A stretch of 64,000 nucleotides of DNA from Ascarosepion bandense (Eukaryota; Mollusca; Cephalopoda; Sepiida; Sepiidae): assembly GCA_037127315.1 (NCBI GenBank), contig JBBBDQ010000346.1, forward strand, positions 6,944,501-7,008,500, given 5' to 3'. The notes beneath the pieces were generated by a model that had not been told where the DNA came from, did not search any database, and saw nothing but the letters and a program-made list of their open reading frames with translations. Made by a program: the position numbers and the translations under genes. Positions 11,690 to 22,959 of the stretch are shown piece after piece (the stretch's first letter is position 1; each line of letters begins with the position of its first letter).

Positions 11690-12107
11690 CAGGACCTAAA
11701 GCCAAAATTTACCGAAAAATTAGGTATCTTAATTTCCTGTTGTTGTTGATCAAAGAGAGAAAGACTGTGCACACGTTTCAAATAGTACTGATACAGCAAA
11801 TGTTCTTGAAGTCCCCTCCATGCAGTATTATAAGATGCATAAGATGCTAGGGCCACTTGACGTATCTTGATACTTGAATCGGTTCCGACAGCCGGTCGAG
11901 TCTGTTCTTCATGCTTAGGCGTAAGAGAGGATCTCTGGTTTTCCTCGACCCATTGTGTGTCGTACCATAGATTCTGTCTCAGCAACACAACGATAAACAG
12001 CAACAAAGGTTGGATGACTCGGCTGCCTCCGATCTGGAAATGCAATCTGATACAGCCGTGTAGCCTCACGTCCATTACTATTCGGGCATCCGTGTGTAAA
12101 AATCACA
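11690..12107 (-). pseudogene. Transposase N-terminal fragment (DUF4817/helix-turn-helix type)
   Basis: One minus-strand frame from 12106 encodes 'NGREATRLYQIAFPDRRQPS' and 'TFVAVYRCVAETES', which matches the helix-turn-helix start I recognise from a large invertebrate transposase family (DUF4817-like). A second frame continues with a tract ending 'YYLKRVHSLS', similar to the second HTH of those proteins ('...HPYHLQRVQ...'). At least one frameshift separates them, and the catalytic domain is absent. The fragment abuts the GAA tail of the RTE element at 12108, which may have inserted here. Family identity is from memory of the motif, not from a search. Confidence 0.55.
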
Positions 12108-13326
12108 TATCTTCTTCTTCTTCTTCTTCTTTGGGCGCTGTCCTTTCAGGGCGAAGGTGAACATGGCTTTCCACGTTTCCCTACACCTGGTGGATCTTAG
12201 CACGCTTTCTCCTGTTACACCACGCTGTTATCCGCTGCTTTCCCCTGTCTCTTTTTCCCTCTATCTGGGATGTTAGTATCAGGTTCTCCAAGCCCTCTTT
12301 CCTCATTGCATGCCCCAGAAACTTCAGTTGTCTCTTCCTGATGCTCAGTATTAATTTCTTTTCGTTTCCACCCTTTCTAAAACCTCATCATTGCTTACAT
12401 GCTCGATCCATGATATTCGCAGCATCCTTCTATAGAACCACATTTCAGTTGCTTCAAGTTTTCCCGTCATCTTTGATGATATTTTCCAGCATTCACTGCC
12501 ATATTGAAAGACAGACATCACATAGCAATCCAGTAATCTCTTTGTTTCTAGTTAAATTTTCCTATCTCTTAATACTCTGCTCAACTTCTGGAATGCGCCC
12601 TTGGCCATTCCAATTTGCCTTCGAAACTCTGTGTCGCACTTTCCGTCGTCCGTTAAAACACTTCCAAAGTACTTAAATTTTTGTACTTGCCTGATTTTAG
12701 AATCGCCAACCTATAATTGGCATTCTGGGCTCCTCCGTTTGCTGATGACCATACATTAGGATTTCTTGTAATTTATTTGTAGTCCTTTCATTTGACTTTC
12801 TTCATCTACCTTTTTTAGGAGGTCTTGTAGTTTTCTTTCCGTGTCAGCTATCAGCAGTGTATCATCTCCGTATCTTATGTTGTTCAGAGTGCGACCACCA
12901 ATCACGAATCCTGGCATAACTCCTAGAGTCCTCAGAATAGTTTCGCTGTACAAGTTGAATAGATCCGGTGAAAAGACACATCCTTGTCTTACGCCCCTTT
13001 CTACCTTTGTACATCTGCTGAATACGTTTCCGAGTTGTATGCAGGCGGTTTGCTGCCAGTAGAAGTTATGGATTACTCTGATGTATTTGCCAAATATGTC
13101 GAGGTTGCTGAGCATTTCTATCAATTCTTTGTGGCGTACTTTGTCGAACGCCTTAGAATAGTCTACAAAACACAGGTGAACTTCCTTTTTCATTTATATC
13201 GCTCTTCCTGATAGCATCCTAAGCATAAATATCGCATTCCTTGTTCCAGTATCCTTGACAAAACCGCACTGTTATTGTCTTATTTCCGGTCTGATTCTGC
13301 TTCGCGCTCTATTCATCAGGATTCGG
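12108..13326 (-). mobile_element. RTE-like LINE with recognisable reverse transcriptase
   Basis: Best-preserved RTE-like LINE in the window, minus strand, 5'-truncated. It runs from the RT fingers/palm to a (GAA)n tail at about 12108-12131. Upstream of the intact RT stretch, translation with stops reads '...QCGFVKDTGTRNAIFMLRML'. Downstream it carries the C-terminal tail typical of the family ('EHVSNDEVLERVETKR'). At its high-coordinate end it is cut at about 13326 by the poly-A of another retroposon. Confidence 0.85.
12756..13193 (-). pseudogene. RTE-like reverse transcriptase, palm-domain fragment
   Basis: An uninterrupted 145-codon stretch of a non-LTR reverse transcriptase. Visible motifs in order: 'FVDYSKAFDKVRH' (palm motif A, catalytic Asp), 'GVRQGCVFSPDLFNLYSE' (motif B), 'IRYGDDTLLIAD' (motif C; YGDD in place of the common YADD) and 'GLQINYKKS' (motif D region). 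Both metal-binding motifs are intact, so decay is moderate. A full RTE protein would be several times longer with an N-terminal AP endonuclease, which is absent. Flanking frames have stops, so this is not an active gene. It would have synthesised cDNA at the target site (target-primed reverse transcription). Confidence 0.85.
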
Positions 13327-13520
13327 ACAATTTTTTTTTTAATCATATCACCCCGAGCAAGGCGGTAACGCTACTGATGTGCAGGGGGCTACGTAAGAGT
13401 GAAAAGATTGGAAAAAGAAAGCCGGAAACCACATCTTAAACAGGGAACAAGGGATGAGCCTCTGAACCTGTAAAATAGACGTGGGTGGAGTGTGAACCGG
13501 GCGATAGTTTAGTCTATCTA
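13327..13520 (-). mobile_element. Small retroposon with LINE-like 3' end
   Basis: On the plus strand it begins with a T run (element poly-A), then 'caccccgagcaaggcgg' and 'gatgtgcaggggg', the 3' end shared with the poly-A LINE at 44590-45386. The rest ('aaccacatcttaaacaggga') is unrelated to that LINE and recurs at 39838-40100 and 56905-57370. It is probably a non-autonomous element using that LINE's 3' end. Confidence 0.6.
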
Positions 13521-13940
13521 CTCCAATTAGAACGACTGCTAAGTGTGAAAGATGAAGAAAATGGCAATCATAATTATAGATCAATAACAATAAGAAGAAT
13601 AGGCAAGAAGGCAGTTGTAAACGAATGACATTTCATTTAAACTTTTGACGATTTTTTAATGAGGTAGCACGGCAAAGTATAACAATTTTCTTAGCGACAA
13701 ACTTAGTAATTGACCCTATTTAATCGTTCTAATTTATATCTTCTGTAAAATTAAAAGCAAGAAGGTGAAATGAGTAACTCTGCTGGGAGATAGCGTTAGC
13801 CATGATGATAGAAGCCAAAAGAATTGGCGAAAATCTCTTTTGCCGATTTAAGACCAAGACATTTTCCAGTCGATAATTTATCAGCCCTACTTAGAGGTTA
13901 AACGTCTCTACATATGGAAGGCCTTTTTTCGTACAACAAG
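13521..13940. other. Unassigned spacer
   Basis: No supported feature. AT-rich, no long open frame, no recognised repeat. Confidence 0.4.
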
Positions 13941-14240
13941 TTAGTCAAGTGTCATACGTGATAAACGCTTTAGGCGATCATGTCTCGAAAGGGACATGAC
14001 TTACTGGACAGAAGATTATTCCGCAGTAGGTTGCCATAGCTTTCTGCAGTAGCCTGGCTGCTAACCAAGGCTATAGAACCCGATTTGTTTTATTATTTAA
14101 CCCATAACAGTATAGAAGAGACGGATTAATACCTTTCCCAAGGGTATTTGTGAGTAAGTGAATACAAAGAATTCAACTAGAATTCGAACTCGGCTCCCCG
14201 ATTTTTCGTTCCGAGTCGATATCCAATGTACCACAACGTA
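13941..14240 (-). mobile_element. tRNA-derived SINE (main family), near full length
   Basis: Minus-strand copy with the whole architecture. The tRNA-like head at 14165-14240 has B-box-like 'gagccgagttcgaattc' and A-box-like 'gtggtacattgg'. The body has the 'cccttgggaaaggtattaat' and 'ctatagaacc' segments, and the 3' stem-loop follows near 13975-13995. Confidence 0.85.
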
Positions 14241-14888
14241 TTTCCTATACAACAAGAAAAGGCCTAAACCTTTCATTTAGTATTAAAAGATCATTTTCTT
14301 CAGCTGTGACTCTGAGAAAAAAAAAATATATATATAACTAAAATTGACATCTGACTGTTCATTTATTATCTGCTTTATATTACATCAAAAACACTTCAAC
14401 AAAATCACTGACATTATCACCAGCAACGTTACCAACATGGTTGCCATATCTAAATTGCTACTATGAATTATTACTAAAAGCTATAGAACCATATATTAGT
14501 GAATAAACCACTCAAACCTATCTGATCTGTGTGGATCTAAATTAAACTGAGTTAAATCACTGAGGTATATTTTGTTTCTTTCTAAAGTGAATATAAATAT
14601 TAATATTTGCTCTATTAGATCGCCATTGATCAACAATTATTAATTTTTAACTACTTTTTCTTTCAACTTAACTCCATTTCCATTTCATCGCATCTACTCA
14701 AACATTTCTTCATTAATAGGAATATTATCACCCATTCTCAGGTAATGACACATTGTTAGCTGTTATAATTTTACTATTTACATAATTTTAGTGGCTTTTA
14801 TCATATCTGTTCATTGGTAGTAATAGCATTATGAATTTTTTATTAGATGAAACATTATCAACTACGTCAACGGATTGATATTCTGTAA
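14241..14888. other. Unassigned AT-rich spacer
   Basis: About 650 bases of AT-rich sequence with no recognised repeat or coding signal. Confidence 0.4.
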
Positions 14889-15218
14889 TCTAAACTTATT
14901 TATAAATGGAACTTTGTCTCTGTGTGTATGTGTGTCTGTGTCTGTGTCTGTGTTTGTCCGTTACCTATAGACTCCGAAACGGCTGAACCGATTTTCTTGA
15001 AAATTTACACAGTTGTATTATAAGCGTCTGCGAGTGTTCTTAGCTAGGTTTTGTGCCGCGGTACCCCCGATAAATATCGAAAATCGATAATCGAAAAAAT
15101 CGGGTTATTGAAGGAGTGTTCCGATTTTAATCAAATTTGATACACTCATAGACAAAGACATAAGAAACGATATTCAGAAGTTTCAAGGTTGCAGTTCTTA
15201 CAATAGTGCAGAAAATTG

Positions 15219-15273
<55 letters not shown>

Positions 15274-15520
15274 CAAGAGTTTGTGTGTGTGTGTCTGTTT
15301 ATTTGTCTGTATGTCCTTTATACAAATCCACAATTATTATCCGATTCTCACCAAACTTCAAAATTTGACTTATATCCATTCATTTTTCTTTCAGTCTACT
15401 GTTTCGCTTTAACTAGAAACAACTATTACTTTTTAGACTTTCGTGCCAACGTCCAAAGAGTCTGATCTTGTGGACCATGGATTAGTTTTAAAGATTTCAT
15501 TACACCCGAGCAACGCCGGG
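14889..15520 (+). mobile_element. Non-autonomous Helitron-like element
   Basis: 5' end A|TCTAAAC...TTATAAATGG as in the copy at 50774. It holds a (TA)n tract at 15222-15270 and ends at the hairpin cccgagcaacgccggg (15505-15520). Unlike the 50774 copy, the sequence after the hairpin is tgtaata rather than the CTAG end, so the exact terminus is altered. No Rep/helicase coding sequence is present. Confidence 0.6.
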
Positions 15521-16659
15521 TGTAATAAAATGTAATAATAATAATCATGAAAATGATTACTTGTTCTGGAACTGCACATATCATCCGCAAAACCCTTTCC
15601 ATATAAATGAGATGTCCCGAATGTACATAGATAACACTCCTCCAGTTACCTTTTTACTTGTAGATCCCAGAGAATCTTGATATTTAGGCACTTTGAATTA
15701 TTCTCTAGCAAGATGATAAGTCTCATGGGTCACACGTGGTAGCTGGATACAGTCTAAGAGGCATATCTTATACGGATATGTGCGGAAGATAACAGTTAAA
15801 CCTAGACTTGAACAGGTTACGATTGTAGTTATCGGGGAAGCAACGTCATGGGAGTCGGTTGCATAAAGCAGTGGTTAGTGGAAAGAAGCTGCTTGAATTG
15901 AACTTACATCTCATCAAGGGCATGAGGGGAAGGAGGGTGATTCGCTACAATATAAGTGACATTGAAGTATACTGCCTGGTTCTCTGGAAAAGTCACGAGC
16001 AACGTACATATATAGAAAATATAAACTTAGTCAGAGGAAATTATGCACACACGAGGGAGTTGTCGGTATCCGTTGACTTGCGAATATCATCTTTTTTCTT
16101 CTCTCTTCTCTGCATTCTCTCGACTTTCTCCCGGTGTTTTTTGGTCATAAAAAAAAACGATCTTATATAGGCTGATATTTTCACGTATTTTTTTTTTTTT
16201 TTTTTTTGCTATCTCGAGTTTTCGCTTAATTCTGTCATCTATGGCTACGCACATCTGTCAATCATTTTTACCGACTATTGCTGTTGAAGCCAGCTGCCTT
16301 TGACGTGATCACACTTCTGCGACCATTTAATTTTTTTTCTTAAAAACTGTCTTTAGTTTTAATTAAGTAGAAGCAACAAGAATCGCATCTTTCTCTTTAC
16401 ATAGGTCATTGGTTATGGCACCGGTATGTGATGATAAAATAAATGCAGGTCAAAAATAATTATTTTAATTATAATATTTTATAATGACTAACAATAACTT
16501 ACATAAAACAACATATCAGAAGCTCAAAGACAATATAGCAAGCTTCACGGTACAGCGACTGGAATTTGATATTTCCTTTTCATATGATAGGAATCAGTGT
16601 TGATCAACATTAGGATTGATTTTGATGTATAAATATTCTATTCGAATGTATTTTATTAC
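15521..16659. other. Unassigned spacer with a T tract
   Basis: No recognised gene. A 103-codon open frame at 15859-16170 has no motif I recognise and drifts into low-complexity Phe/Ser-rich sequence, so I do not call it. A T run of about 21 lies at 16187-16208. Confidence 0.4.
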
Positions 16660-17205
16660 ACCCTTGTGCAAATTAATTGAAACAACTGCTTTAGTTTCCT
16701 TTCTTTTACCATATGGTCAGTTTTAGACCCGCTGAAATCACAGGGTGTAATCGATTCCTATCTTTCCTAAGACTAGGTCATTTAGAGTAGTGGGCAATAA
16801 TAAGAATCTATTTCGGGGTGTATGATGATATTGTTTGGCCTTGAAAAATAATGCGTCATCCGTGATTTTTATCACGCCCACACACTATTGTTTCGACTGT
16901 CGATTAGCTGTCCTACGGCTATTGTCTGCGCTGGACGTTACTCCAAGGAAGCGTACGAAATTTTTAATGCTGCACGACCACAATGGCAAGCCTTACAGAG
17001 GAATTGCGAGTGTTGTTGGTGTCAGCATTTCAACTGTCAGTGATATCATCAAGGCGAAGAAACAAATTGGATCGATCAGTTCAAAACGTAAAGAAAATGC
17101 GGTTGGAAGCGTAGAAACAACGCCAAGAGACGACATGATCAGGGAAAATGTGAAAGATCCCAGGAAAACATTATTCATTTTGTTTCAATTAATTTGCCCT
17201 TGGGG
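16660..17205 (+). mobile_element. Tc1-type deletion derivative with terminal inverted repeats
   Basis: Terminal inverted repeats: 'gcaaattaattgaaacaa' at the left (about 16661-16688) and its complement 'ttgtttcaattaatttgc' at the right (about 17180-17198). Inside is a fragment of a Tc1-family transposase reading straight into the right repeat. The element is about 545 bp against the usual ~1.6 kb. The copy at 52545-53107 has the same internal junction. Confidence 0.75.
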
Positions 17206-17218
17206 ACGAATTAGTTGA
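16835..17218 (+). pseudogene. Tc1 transposase N-terminal DNA-binding domain, truncated
   Basis: A 127-codon open frame. Residues ~48-75 ('HNGKPYRGIASVVGVSISTV') form the helix-turn-helix of Tc1 transposases, followed by a basic linker and 'TTPRDDMIRENVKDPRKT', the second DNA-binding segment. It then runs into the terminal inverted repeat ('LFILFQLIC'). The whole DDE catalytic domain is missing, so it cannot transpose itself. If translated it would be a DNA-binding-only product, possibly a repressor. The true start is uncertain; upstream codons look non-family. Confidence 0.7.
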
Positions 17219-17378
17219 ATGAAGGAATTATTTTGATTTTGTTTATATTTTTTTGATTGTTATTTTTGTTTGTTTTTGTTTTTGTTTTTGCTTTGTGCAC
17301 GTCTCTTTCGGATACCCAAATACAGGAGAACGCCAAGAATATAACAGCCTTTTATGCTTTTTATTTTTTATTCACAAG

Positions 17379-17608
17379 TGTTGTGGTGCAGTGGATATTC
17401 GTTTGGAACAAGTAATCGGAGAGCCGAGTTCGAATTCAAATTGAATTTGTTGCATTCATATACGCGCCAATACTCTTGGGAAATGTATGAATTAACCTAC
17501 CGCAGAAAGTAATGGTAACTTACTATGGAAAAATCTTCTGCCCAGTCGCACATGTCTATATCGGGACATGATTGCCCAAGCGTGTATCACGTATGGTACT
17601 GACTGAGA
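17379..17608 (+). mobile_element. tRNA-derived SINE (main family), internally deleted
   Basis: tRNA-like head ('gtggtgcagtggatatt', B-box 'gagttcgaattc') joined to the 3' part ('ccgcagaaagtaatgg', 'cttctgcccagtc', 'gtgtatcacgtatgg'). The body between the 'gggaaatgtat' and 'accgcagaaag' segments is deleted relative to the copy at 33842. Confidence 0.8.
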
Positions 17609-17689
17609 GTCTTTAGAAATGATAGAACCGGGTTGTTTTTATAATATTTAGAATTTAAATAACGGAAATAAGCGTACGTCATTGTTTTT

Positions 17690-19340
17690 TTAGAAATTCT
17701 TGTGAAGAAACAATTTCTTTATTTGTGTGTGTTTTGGAGACTCCACCTAAGCTGAAAATTAAATGTCGTTGCCACATCTATTCTAGACCTCCTGCTATAC
17801 TTTTAGGAATTCTTGATAAATCCGAAAAAGAATCAACAATGTTCTTAGTCCTGACCTGTCAGCCCGGTTTCAGTCCCTTTCTCAGCGCTGTAACAAAGCT
17901 TCTTCTAGCGGGTCTGTACGAGAAGTTTAGACATGTTAAATCAAAATTTGCACTCAGTTCCCGCGTAAGCGGGTGCTGTGTAATCTTTGATCAGTGGCCC
18001 GGGCGTCCTCGCTCGCATTCTCCAGATTAAAAACTTGTGTCACAATTCGTTCCAGTGGTGGAGCTGGGTAAATACCTTGTTTTTGTATTTTCTATAAATA
18101 CTTTCATGGTAATTGTTCTCATGAACTTTACTCTAGTTGCTATTTTTATTCCCTATTTCTCACTGACAAATTGTACATATGGGGACTAGTTAGAGACTTT
18201 GAGGTATTATGGTGATTGTAGTAAGAATGTGTTGTTTTGATGTACAGAATACTATGGTTAGTAAATTATTACTATTATTATTACTATGTAATTACTATGT
18301 AATTATTATTACTATGGTTAACTAAGTTTATTATAAGACAGAATAGAAACCAGCTTTTTCTATCCTCCATTTTGGCCTTAAGCAACATTTTTTTATTAAT
18401 CAAAATAAATATTACTTTCCTTTAGTTGTTATATTTATTTCCTACACCCCACGTACAAATTGTACACATGGGAATTAGTTAAGACTTCATACAGACTTGA
18501 GGTATTTTAGCGACTGTAGTAAAAATGGAAAAAAGTGTAATACATGTTGTGGTTCAGTAATTGGGCCTAGCTAAGTTTAAGATAAGACAGATTGATGGAG
18601 TAAGACCAGCCTTGCTACATCCCCCTTTTTGGCCTTGTGTCACAATTCTGCAATTCCAACAAACAAATTACTTTCCTCTGTGCTAGTTAGATGTATGAAT
18701 TTCAAGCGCAGTACTATATTAACGGCAAGGTCTCATAATTTTCACCTGAACGGCTAGGCGTAATTTCTATGCTAGCAGTTTCTTCTCGCTTTTGGAGCTC
18801 TCTTCTTGCTTCCCAGTCAAGTTTGATCTTTACATCTGTTCTGATGCCTCTGTTATATATTTAGAGTTTTTTTTTTAATAAAATATGAAGAAGAAACTAC
18901 AATATTATTGTTCTTGGCCTGGCATCTCATTTTCAGTCAATTTCCTAGTGCCGTAATATAGCTTCCATGTAACATTTCTATAAATATTTTAATCATTATT
19001 GTTCTGAATTAACTATCCTCTGTTGTACTTCGACTTCATAAATTTAAGCGCAGTAAGGTCTCATTAATTTACAGTTCAAATGGCTAAATATAACCGTAAG
19101 GTTTATGCTAACATTTTTTTGTTTTTTTTGTTTTTTTTTGTCACACCTTTCGTTTGTGAAATTCTCTAAATGTTATGTCAACTGGTATTTCTCTGTCTAA
19201 TTTCATGTCTTTTTATTATTCCCTCTCATATTTTTTTTTCTTTTTCATATTCATAACATTCACTAACTCCTTGCACTTTGGTGGCCTTATTGACTTGCGG
19301 TGAAAAAATTAAAAAAGCAGATTGTCTTAAGTCACGTGGA
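17690..19340 (+). mobile_element. Mosaic of decayed poly-A LINE fragments
   Basis: Pieces of the LINE whose C-terminus is clearest at 44759-45106 appear in order but broken up: 'ILLGILDKSEKES' near 17800, 'tttctataaatactttcatgg' near 18092, and again near 18900-19110 with 'atggctaaatataaccgtaag'. A different repeat lies twice inside (18136-18380 and 18424-18650). No open frame persists. Confidence 0.55.
18136..18650. repeat. Two direct copies of a ~230-bp repeat
   Basis: Copies at about 18136-18380 and 18424-18650 share 'acaaattgtacayatggg', 'ttgaggtatt', 'gactgtagtaa' or 'gattgtagtaa', 'aagacag' and 'ttttggcctt'. A short expansion of ATT/TAC triplets lies in the first copy near 18265-18310. 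Identity of the family is unknown. Confidence 0.55.
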
Positions 19341-19548
19341 AAAGCGAAAATTTATCTGCATGAAACTAGGAATTCCGGCAAGTAAAAAAACAATGATACT
19401 CTAGTGAACATGAAATTAAAAGTAACTCTCTTCTCTTCTTCCCTTTTACAAAAATTCACAATGACGTGTGAAATCCTGATTTTGCCGAATAGAAAAACAA
19501 TTGACCCCGTACTGAAAGAAAAAGACGAAGCCGGATTTCGTGATCAGA

Positions 19549-19824
19549 TGTTAAATTAATTTTCTGACCAATGAAAGGAAGCGATTTGCAAAACTGAGAA
19601 AAGTTAGTAATCCAGTGTGAAAAACTAAAAGGGCTATAAAAACAGAAAGAAAGTCGAAACAGTCAGTCAGATGGGAGCAGCGAGAGACGACACTCGAAAA
19701 TGTAACAAAAGAAACGTCAAGCATGACCTGGACAAATAAAGGCCCCGTCACATATTCTTTCTCCGTTTTCACTTGTGCTATTTCCTTTACCTCTTTTTCA
19801 TCCTCAACAATCTCTCAGTCAACA
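19549..19824 (+). promoter_or_regulatory. LTR-like block with CCAAT, TATA box and poly-A signal
   Basis: Begins tgttaa and ends caaca, TG...CA-type ends. Within it: CCAAT at 19568-19572, TATAAAA at 19635-19641, an initiator-like tcagtc about 25-30 bases further on, and AATAAA at 19735-19740. That order (CCAAT, TATA, start, poly-A signal) is the layout of a retrotransposon LTR. I see no target-site duplication, primer-binding site or gag/pol nearby, so solo LTR is an inference; a decayed host promoter is the alternative. Confidence 0.35.
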
Positions 19825-19837
19825 AAGAAGACCACCA

Positions 19838-19875
19838 ATACAACAACAACAACAACAACAACTACAACTACAACA
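19838..19875. repeat. (CAA)n microsatellite
   Basis: Runs of caa with two cta interruptions directly downstream of the LTR-like block. Confidence 0.8.
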
Positions 19876-19924
19876 AGATACTTCAACTGACTCCTGAATA
19901 TTAACTCCGATAAGTACAATTTTT

Positions 19925-20356
19925 TATTGCTTCACCTTCCTTCTCATTTTCTTGCCGGCCATAAAAAAAAGTCATTTCACCCTTTTACAGTGAAACCGAT
20001 AAAATGCAACCGTAACTTCTACTCCAACAGTTTCTTTCCTCGCACTTCCCGACTGTGGAATTCTCTTCCACACGATTGCTTCCCCGACGGCTACAATCTC
20101 CAGGAGTTTAAATGTAAGGTCAATACACACCTCCTAACACACTAACCTGCTCCCATACTATCAAACACTCTTCCCATCTGCCCAACCCTCATCCTCGTTA
20201 TCCTTACTTATCTGTCACCTTCCTCCTGACATTCCCTATGTCTAACCACTCCTTCTCTTTACCTTCCCCTATGTAGCCCCATGCGCAATAGTGGCAGTGG
20301 AATGCCTTGCTTGGGGTGAGATGATTAAAAAAAATAAATAAATAAAAAATAAAAAA
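19925..20356 (+). mobile_element. Poly-A LINE 3' end (C-terminal codons plus UTR)
   Basis: The open frame at 19927-20145 contains 'FFPRTSRLWNSLPHDCFP' and 'YNLQEFKCKVNTHLLTH', the conserved C-terminus of the window's poly-A LINE. It is followed by the UTR end 'gccttgcttggggtgagatg' and an A-rich tail (about 20322-20356). It is 5'-truncated. The clade is jockey/CR1-like by this C-terminal motif, not firmly assigned. Confidence 0.75.
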
Positions 20357-21386
20357 AGGAAAGACATACAGACTTCTTTACATAAACACAAGTTACAACT
20401 ACGAACCCTTGATTCATTTAACTCCTACAAATTCATGTTATTCTGTTAAGTTAATAAATTTCTATTTAAACATACAAAAGGTATACTATATTCTTCCACA
20501 TTTCAACCTTCTGATAATTCTGAGGATGATATCCAATAATCCTTAGGTTATAAGGATTTCAGTTATGTTTGACACAAGTCCAATTTAATAAATATTCAAC
20601 CAGCTTCCTACTACTTCAGTACTGCTCAATCCAACAGCAAAAAGAAGACAACGTTATCAATGTTGACGGTTCAGAAAAACGACAGAATTAGAGAAAGAAA
20701 AGTCTTCCTTCTATAATTCCAAACATTTCATCGCTTTCTTTTTATTATTGTTTAAACGCCTCCTGACTGTTAACTTAATTTAAATTTTCTCCAATATAAA
20801 CACTATCTCGTGTAGAATTATTAATTTACCTTATTGATAAAATGTTGCTCGTTCTGTCAAGCAAAATCATGAAAAAAATTAATAAAAAAACTTGATATCG
20901 GGTTTTTGATTGATTCGTCTGCTGAAGACTATATTCGTCTGTTTACGGCAGTCGTAATCGATCGAGTTTTATTCAGTACGCCTTGATCTGTTTCTAACGA
21001 CGCCGTCCGGTCAGCTCAGGCGACTAGAAATCTCTTTAAACTATCTTAGCGAAACGGAATTCCCATGACTTTTCACAGGAAGTTGAAAGAGCTATATAAA
21101 TTGATGAAAACATGGCAGTCACTATAACAACCAGGAAAAGATGAAATTAAAGCTTCTTTTCTTAAATTTCTATTACTTGCATATATCAACAACAGCTGTA
21201 CGGATTTGCGTGGTGTAACGATTATTGGCGGGGAATCATTGTGCGGGGTTCAACTTCCGGCCGGATTTAATGCGTTCTCGTTGACAAGAAATATGAATCT
21301 CTCTCTTCTCCTATCATGCTACGAACTAAATAGCAGGATAGGCTCGAAGAAGGAAAAAACAGTAAATTAAAAACCATTCCGATGTG
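20357..21386. other. Unassigned AT-rich spacer
   Basis: About 1 kb with no recognised repeat, RNA or coding signal. Confidence 0.4.
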
Positions 21387-21512
21387 GGTCTGATAACTCA
21401 GTCGCTTTCCCACCACTGTAACATAGCTTGCCTGTGCCGTTTCTATAAAACGGTTCATGGCAGTTGTTCCGATGAGCTTCCATCTCTGGAACCACGACTT
21501 CATAATTCTAAG
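21387..21512 (+). mobile_element. Short poly-A LINE ORF fragment
   Basis: One plus frame reads '...CNIACLCRFYKTVHGSCSDELPSL', matching 'VASLCLFYKYFHGFCSDELKSL' of the LINE at 44590-45386. Both ends are cut. Confidence 0.6.
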
Positions 21513-21686
21513 AGCATAGAAAAAGAAAGGCTATTGTCGTCCCGATAATATTAGGAAAACTTGGAACCTTGCCAAAATCACTGGAATTTTAATTCAATTA
21601 AATAGTCTTCTGAATGGAAACTATGAAGATCACGATGATGTTCATATCTTCAAAAGTTCTTTGAAGGGTGCTTAGAAGTGTACATA

Positions 21687-22958
21687 ACACATCACTCAAT
21701 AAATCCTGAGCCTAACTAATAAAACAACAACTTTTAGGCAAAATTCGATTTCATTCATCAACATAGTCTCATTCTAGGAGACTGATCCCACCGCTTCTCT
21801 AACAATTTGTTTTCTTTTTTCTAAAACGATTTGTCTTTGGTCTCAAAATACGGCTCAGTTTGCGATATCACTTCTTTATTGGATGGAGCCAAATCTCTTT
21901 CACTGGAACATTTTTTGAGGTCTGCATACAACCAGTAGTCGCTGGGGGCCAGATCTGAGGAATAGAGTGGATGCGGAGGCAATTAAAATGCAATTCGTGT
22001 AGTTTTGCCATCGTTGCGATCGACTTGTGACACGTTTTGTTGCTTTGGTGAAAGATCTTTTTTTTTCTTCATTGGTGGCCGTTTTTTGACGATTTCTTCC
22101 TTCAAACACACCACTAATGCGATATAATATTCGCTATTGATGGTTCTTCCTTTTTCGAGTTAATCGATGAACAAAATACATTGCGCATCTCAAAATACGG
22201 AGGCCAAATCTTTGCCTACTTATGTTTGCGTCTTTGGTCGCTTTAGATGGCTCTCACCTGCTGCTGTTCATTCAGCCGACTGCCAATTTGATTCCGAAGT
22301 GAAGTAGTGGATCCTTGTTTCATCCACCGCCACAATTTACACAAAAACGTCTTCTTGTTGCGTTGAAACAACTGAATCGTCGACGCATGCTGTTTTTAAT
22401 CAACTGTGAACAAACGCGGCACCCACTTTGAGCACAGCTTTCTCACTGACAAATATTCATGCAAAATGGTAAATACACTGCCTTCTAATATGTTCAACTA
22501 CTCTGCTATCTCACGCAACTTAAATTTACGGCCAAAGCGATTTTGTGGATTTTTTTTTGGGGGGGGGGGGGCAGGACAACTGCCGATTTTGGGCGACCTG
22601 AACATTCAGCATCATTTGTGTCTGTGCGAGCGCGTTTACAGTCGGCATACCACCTCTTAACCGTTGTTTCCGACGGAGCAGAATCCAAATAACACTTATC
22701 AAACCATTGCTTTGCTTGAACAGTAATTTTCCCATCAGAAAGCAATGCTTTATCAACACACGAAATTCAGATCTTTCCATTGTTTTGAAAATTTGCAGTG
22801 GCTTCACTTAGATAAATGTAATTTGTAAACTAATAATCCGATTGAGCCCAAATTTTGTCACGTGCAATTTGAAGGTTAGTACTTCATAAAACTCATATAA
22901 ATGTTTTAATAAGTGGCGCCATCTATATGTCAGTCCCGAGACTTATTGAGTGACGTGT
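21687..22958 (-). mobile_element. Mariner element, full length but heavily decayed
   Basis: 1,272 bp bounded by terminal inverted repeats: left 'acacatcactcaataa' (21687 on) and right complement 'ttattgagtgacgtgt' (to 22958). A TA lies outside each end (21685-21686, 22959-22960), the mariner target duplication. The length is right for an intact mariner. The transposase on the minus strand is broken by stops and frameshifts. Its N-terminus is recognisable ('EFRVLIKHCFLMGK', 'KQWFDKCYLDSAPSETTVKR', 'SGRPKSAVV'), but no intact catalytic triad can be read. A T8G12 homopolymer near 22552-22571 disrupts the HTH linker. Confidence 0.85.
22506..22810 (-). pseudogene. Mariner transposase N-terminal region, frameshifted
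   Basis: Two overlapping minus frames carry the first helix-turn-helix of a mariner transposase. One frame has 'MERSEFRVLIKHCFLMGK'; the next has 'TVQAKQWFDKCYLDSAPSET' and 'DAECSGRPKSAVV'. The family normally reads through these in one frame, so a single-base indel lies near residue 30. After 'VV' the poly-G/T expansion replaces the expected linker and a further stretch ('KIHKIALAVNLS') follows. It is not functional. Confidence 0.8.
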
Positions 22959-22959
22959 T

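Noticed and set aside
11867..12160. 97-codon plus open frame
   Set aside because: Antisense shadow of the transposase fragment on the minus strand.
19551..19772. 73-codon minus open frame as a membrane peptide gene
   Set aside because: It is antisense to the LTR-like block, with no family or start context; hydrophobicity follows from AT-rich sequence.
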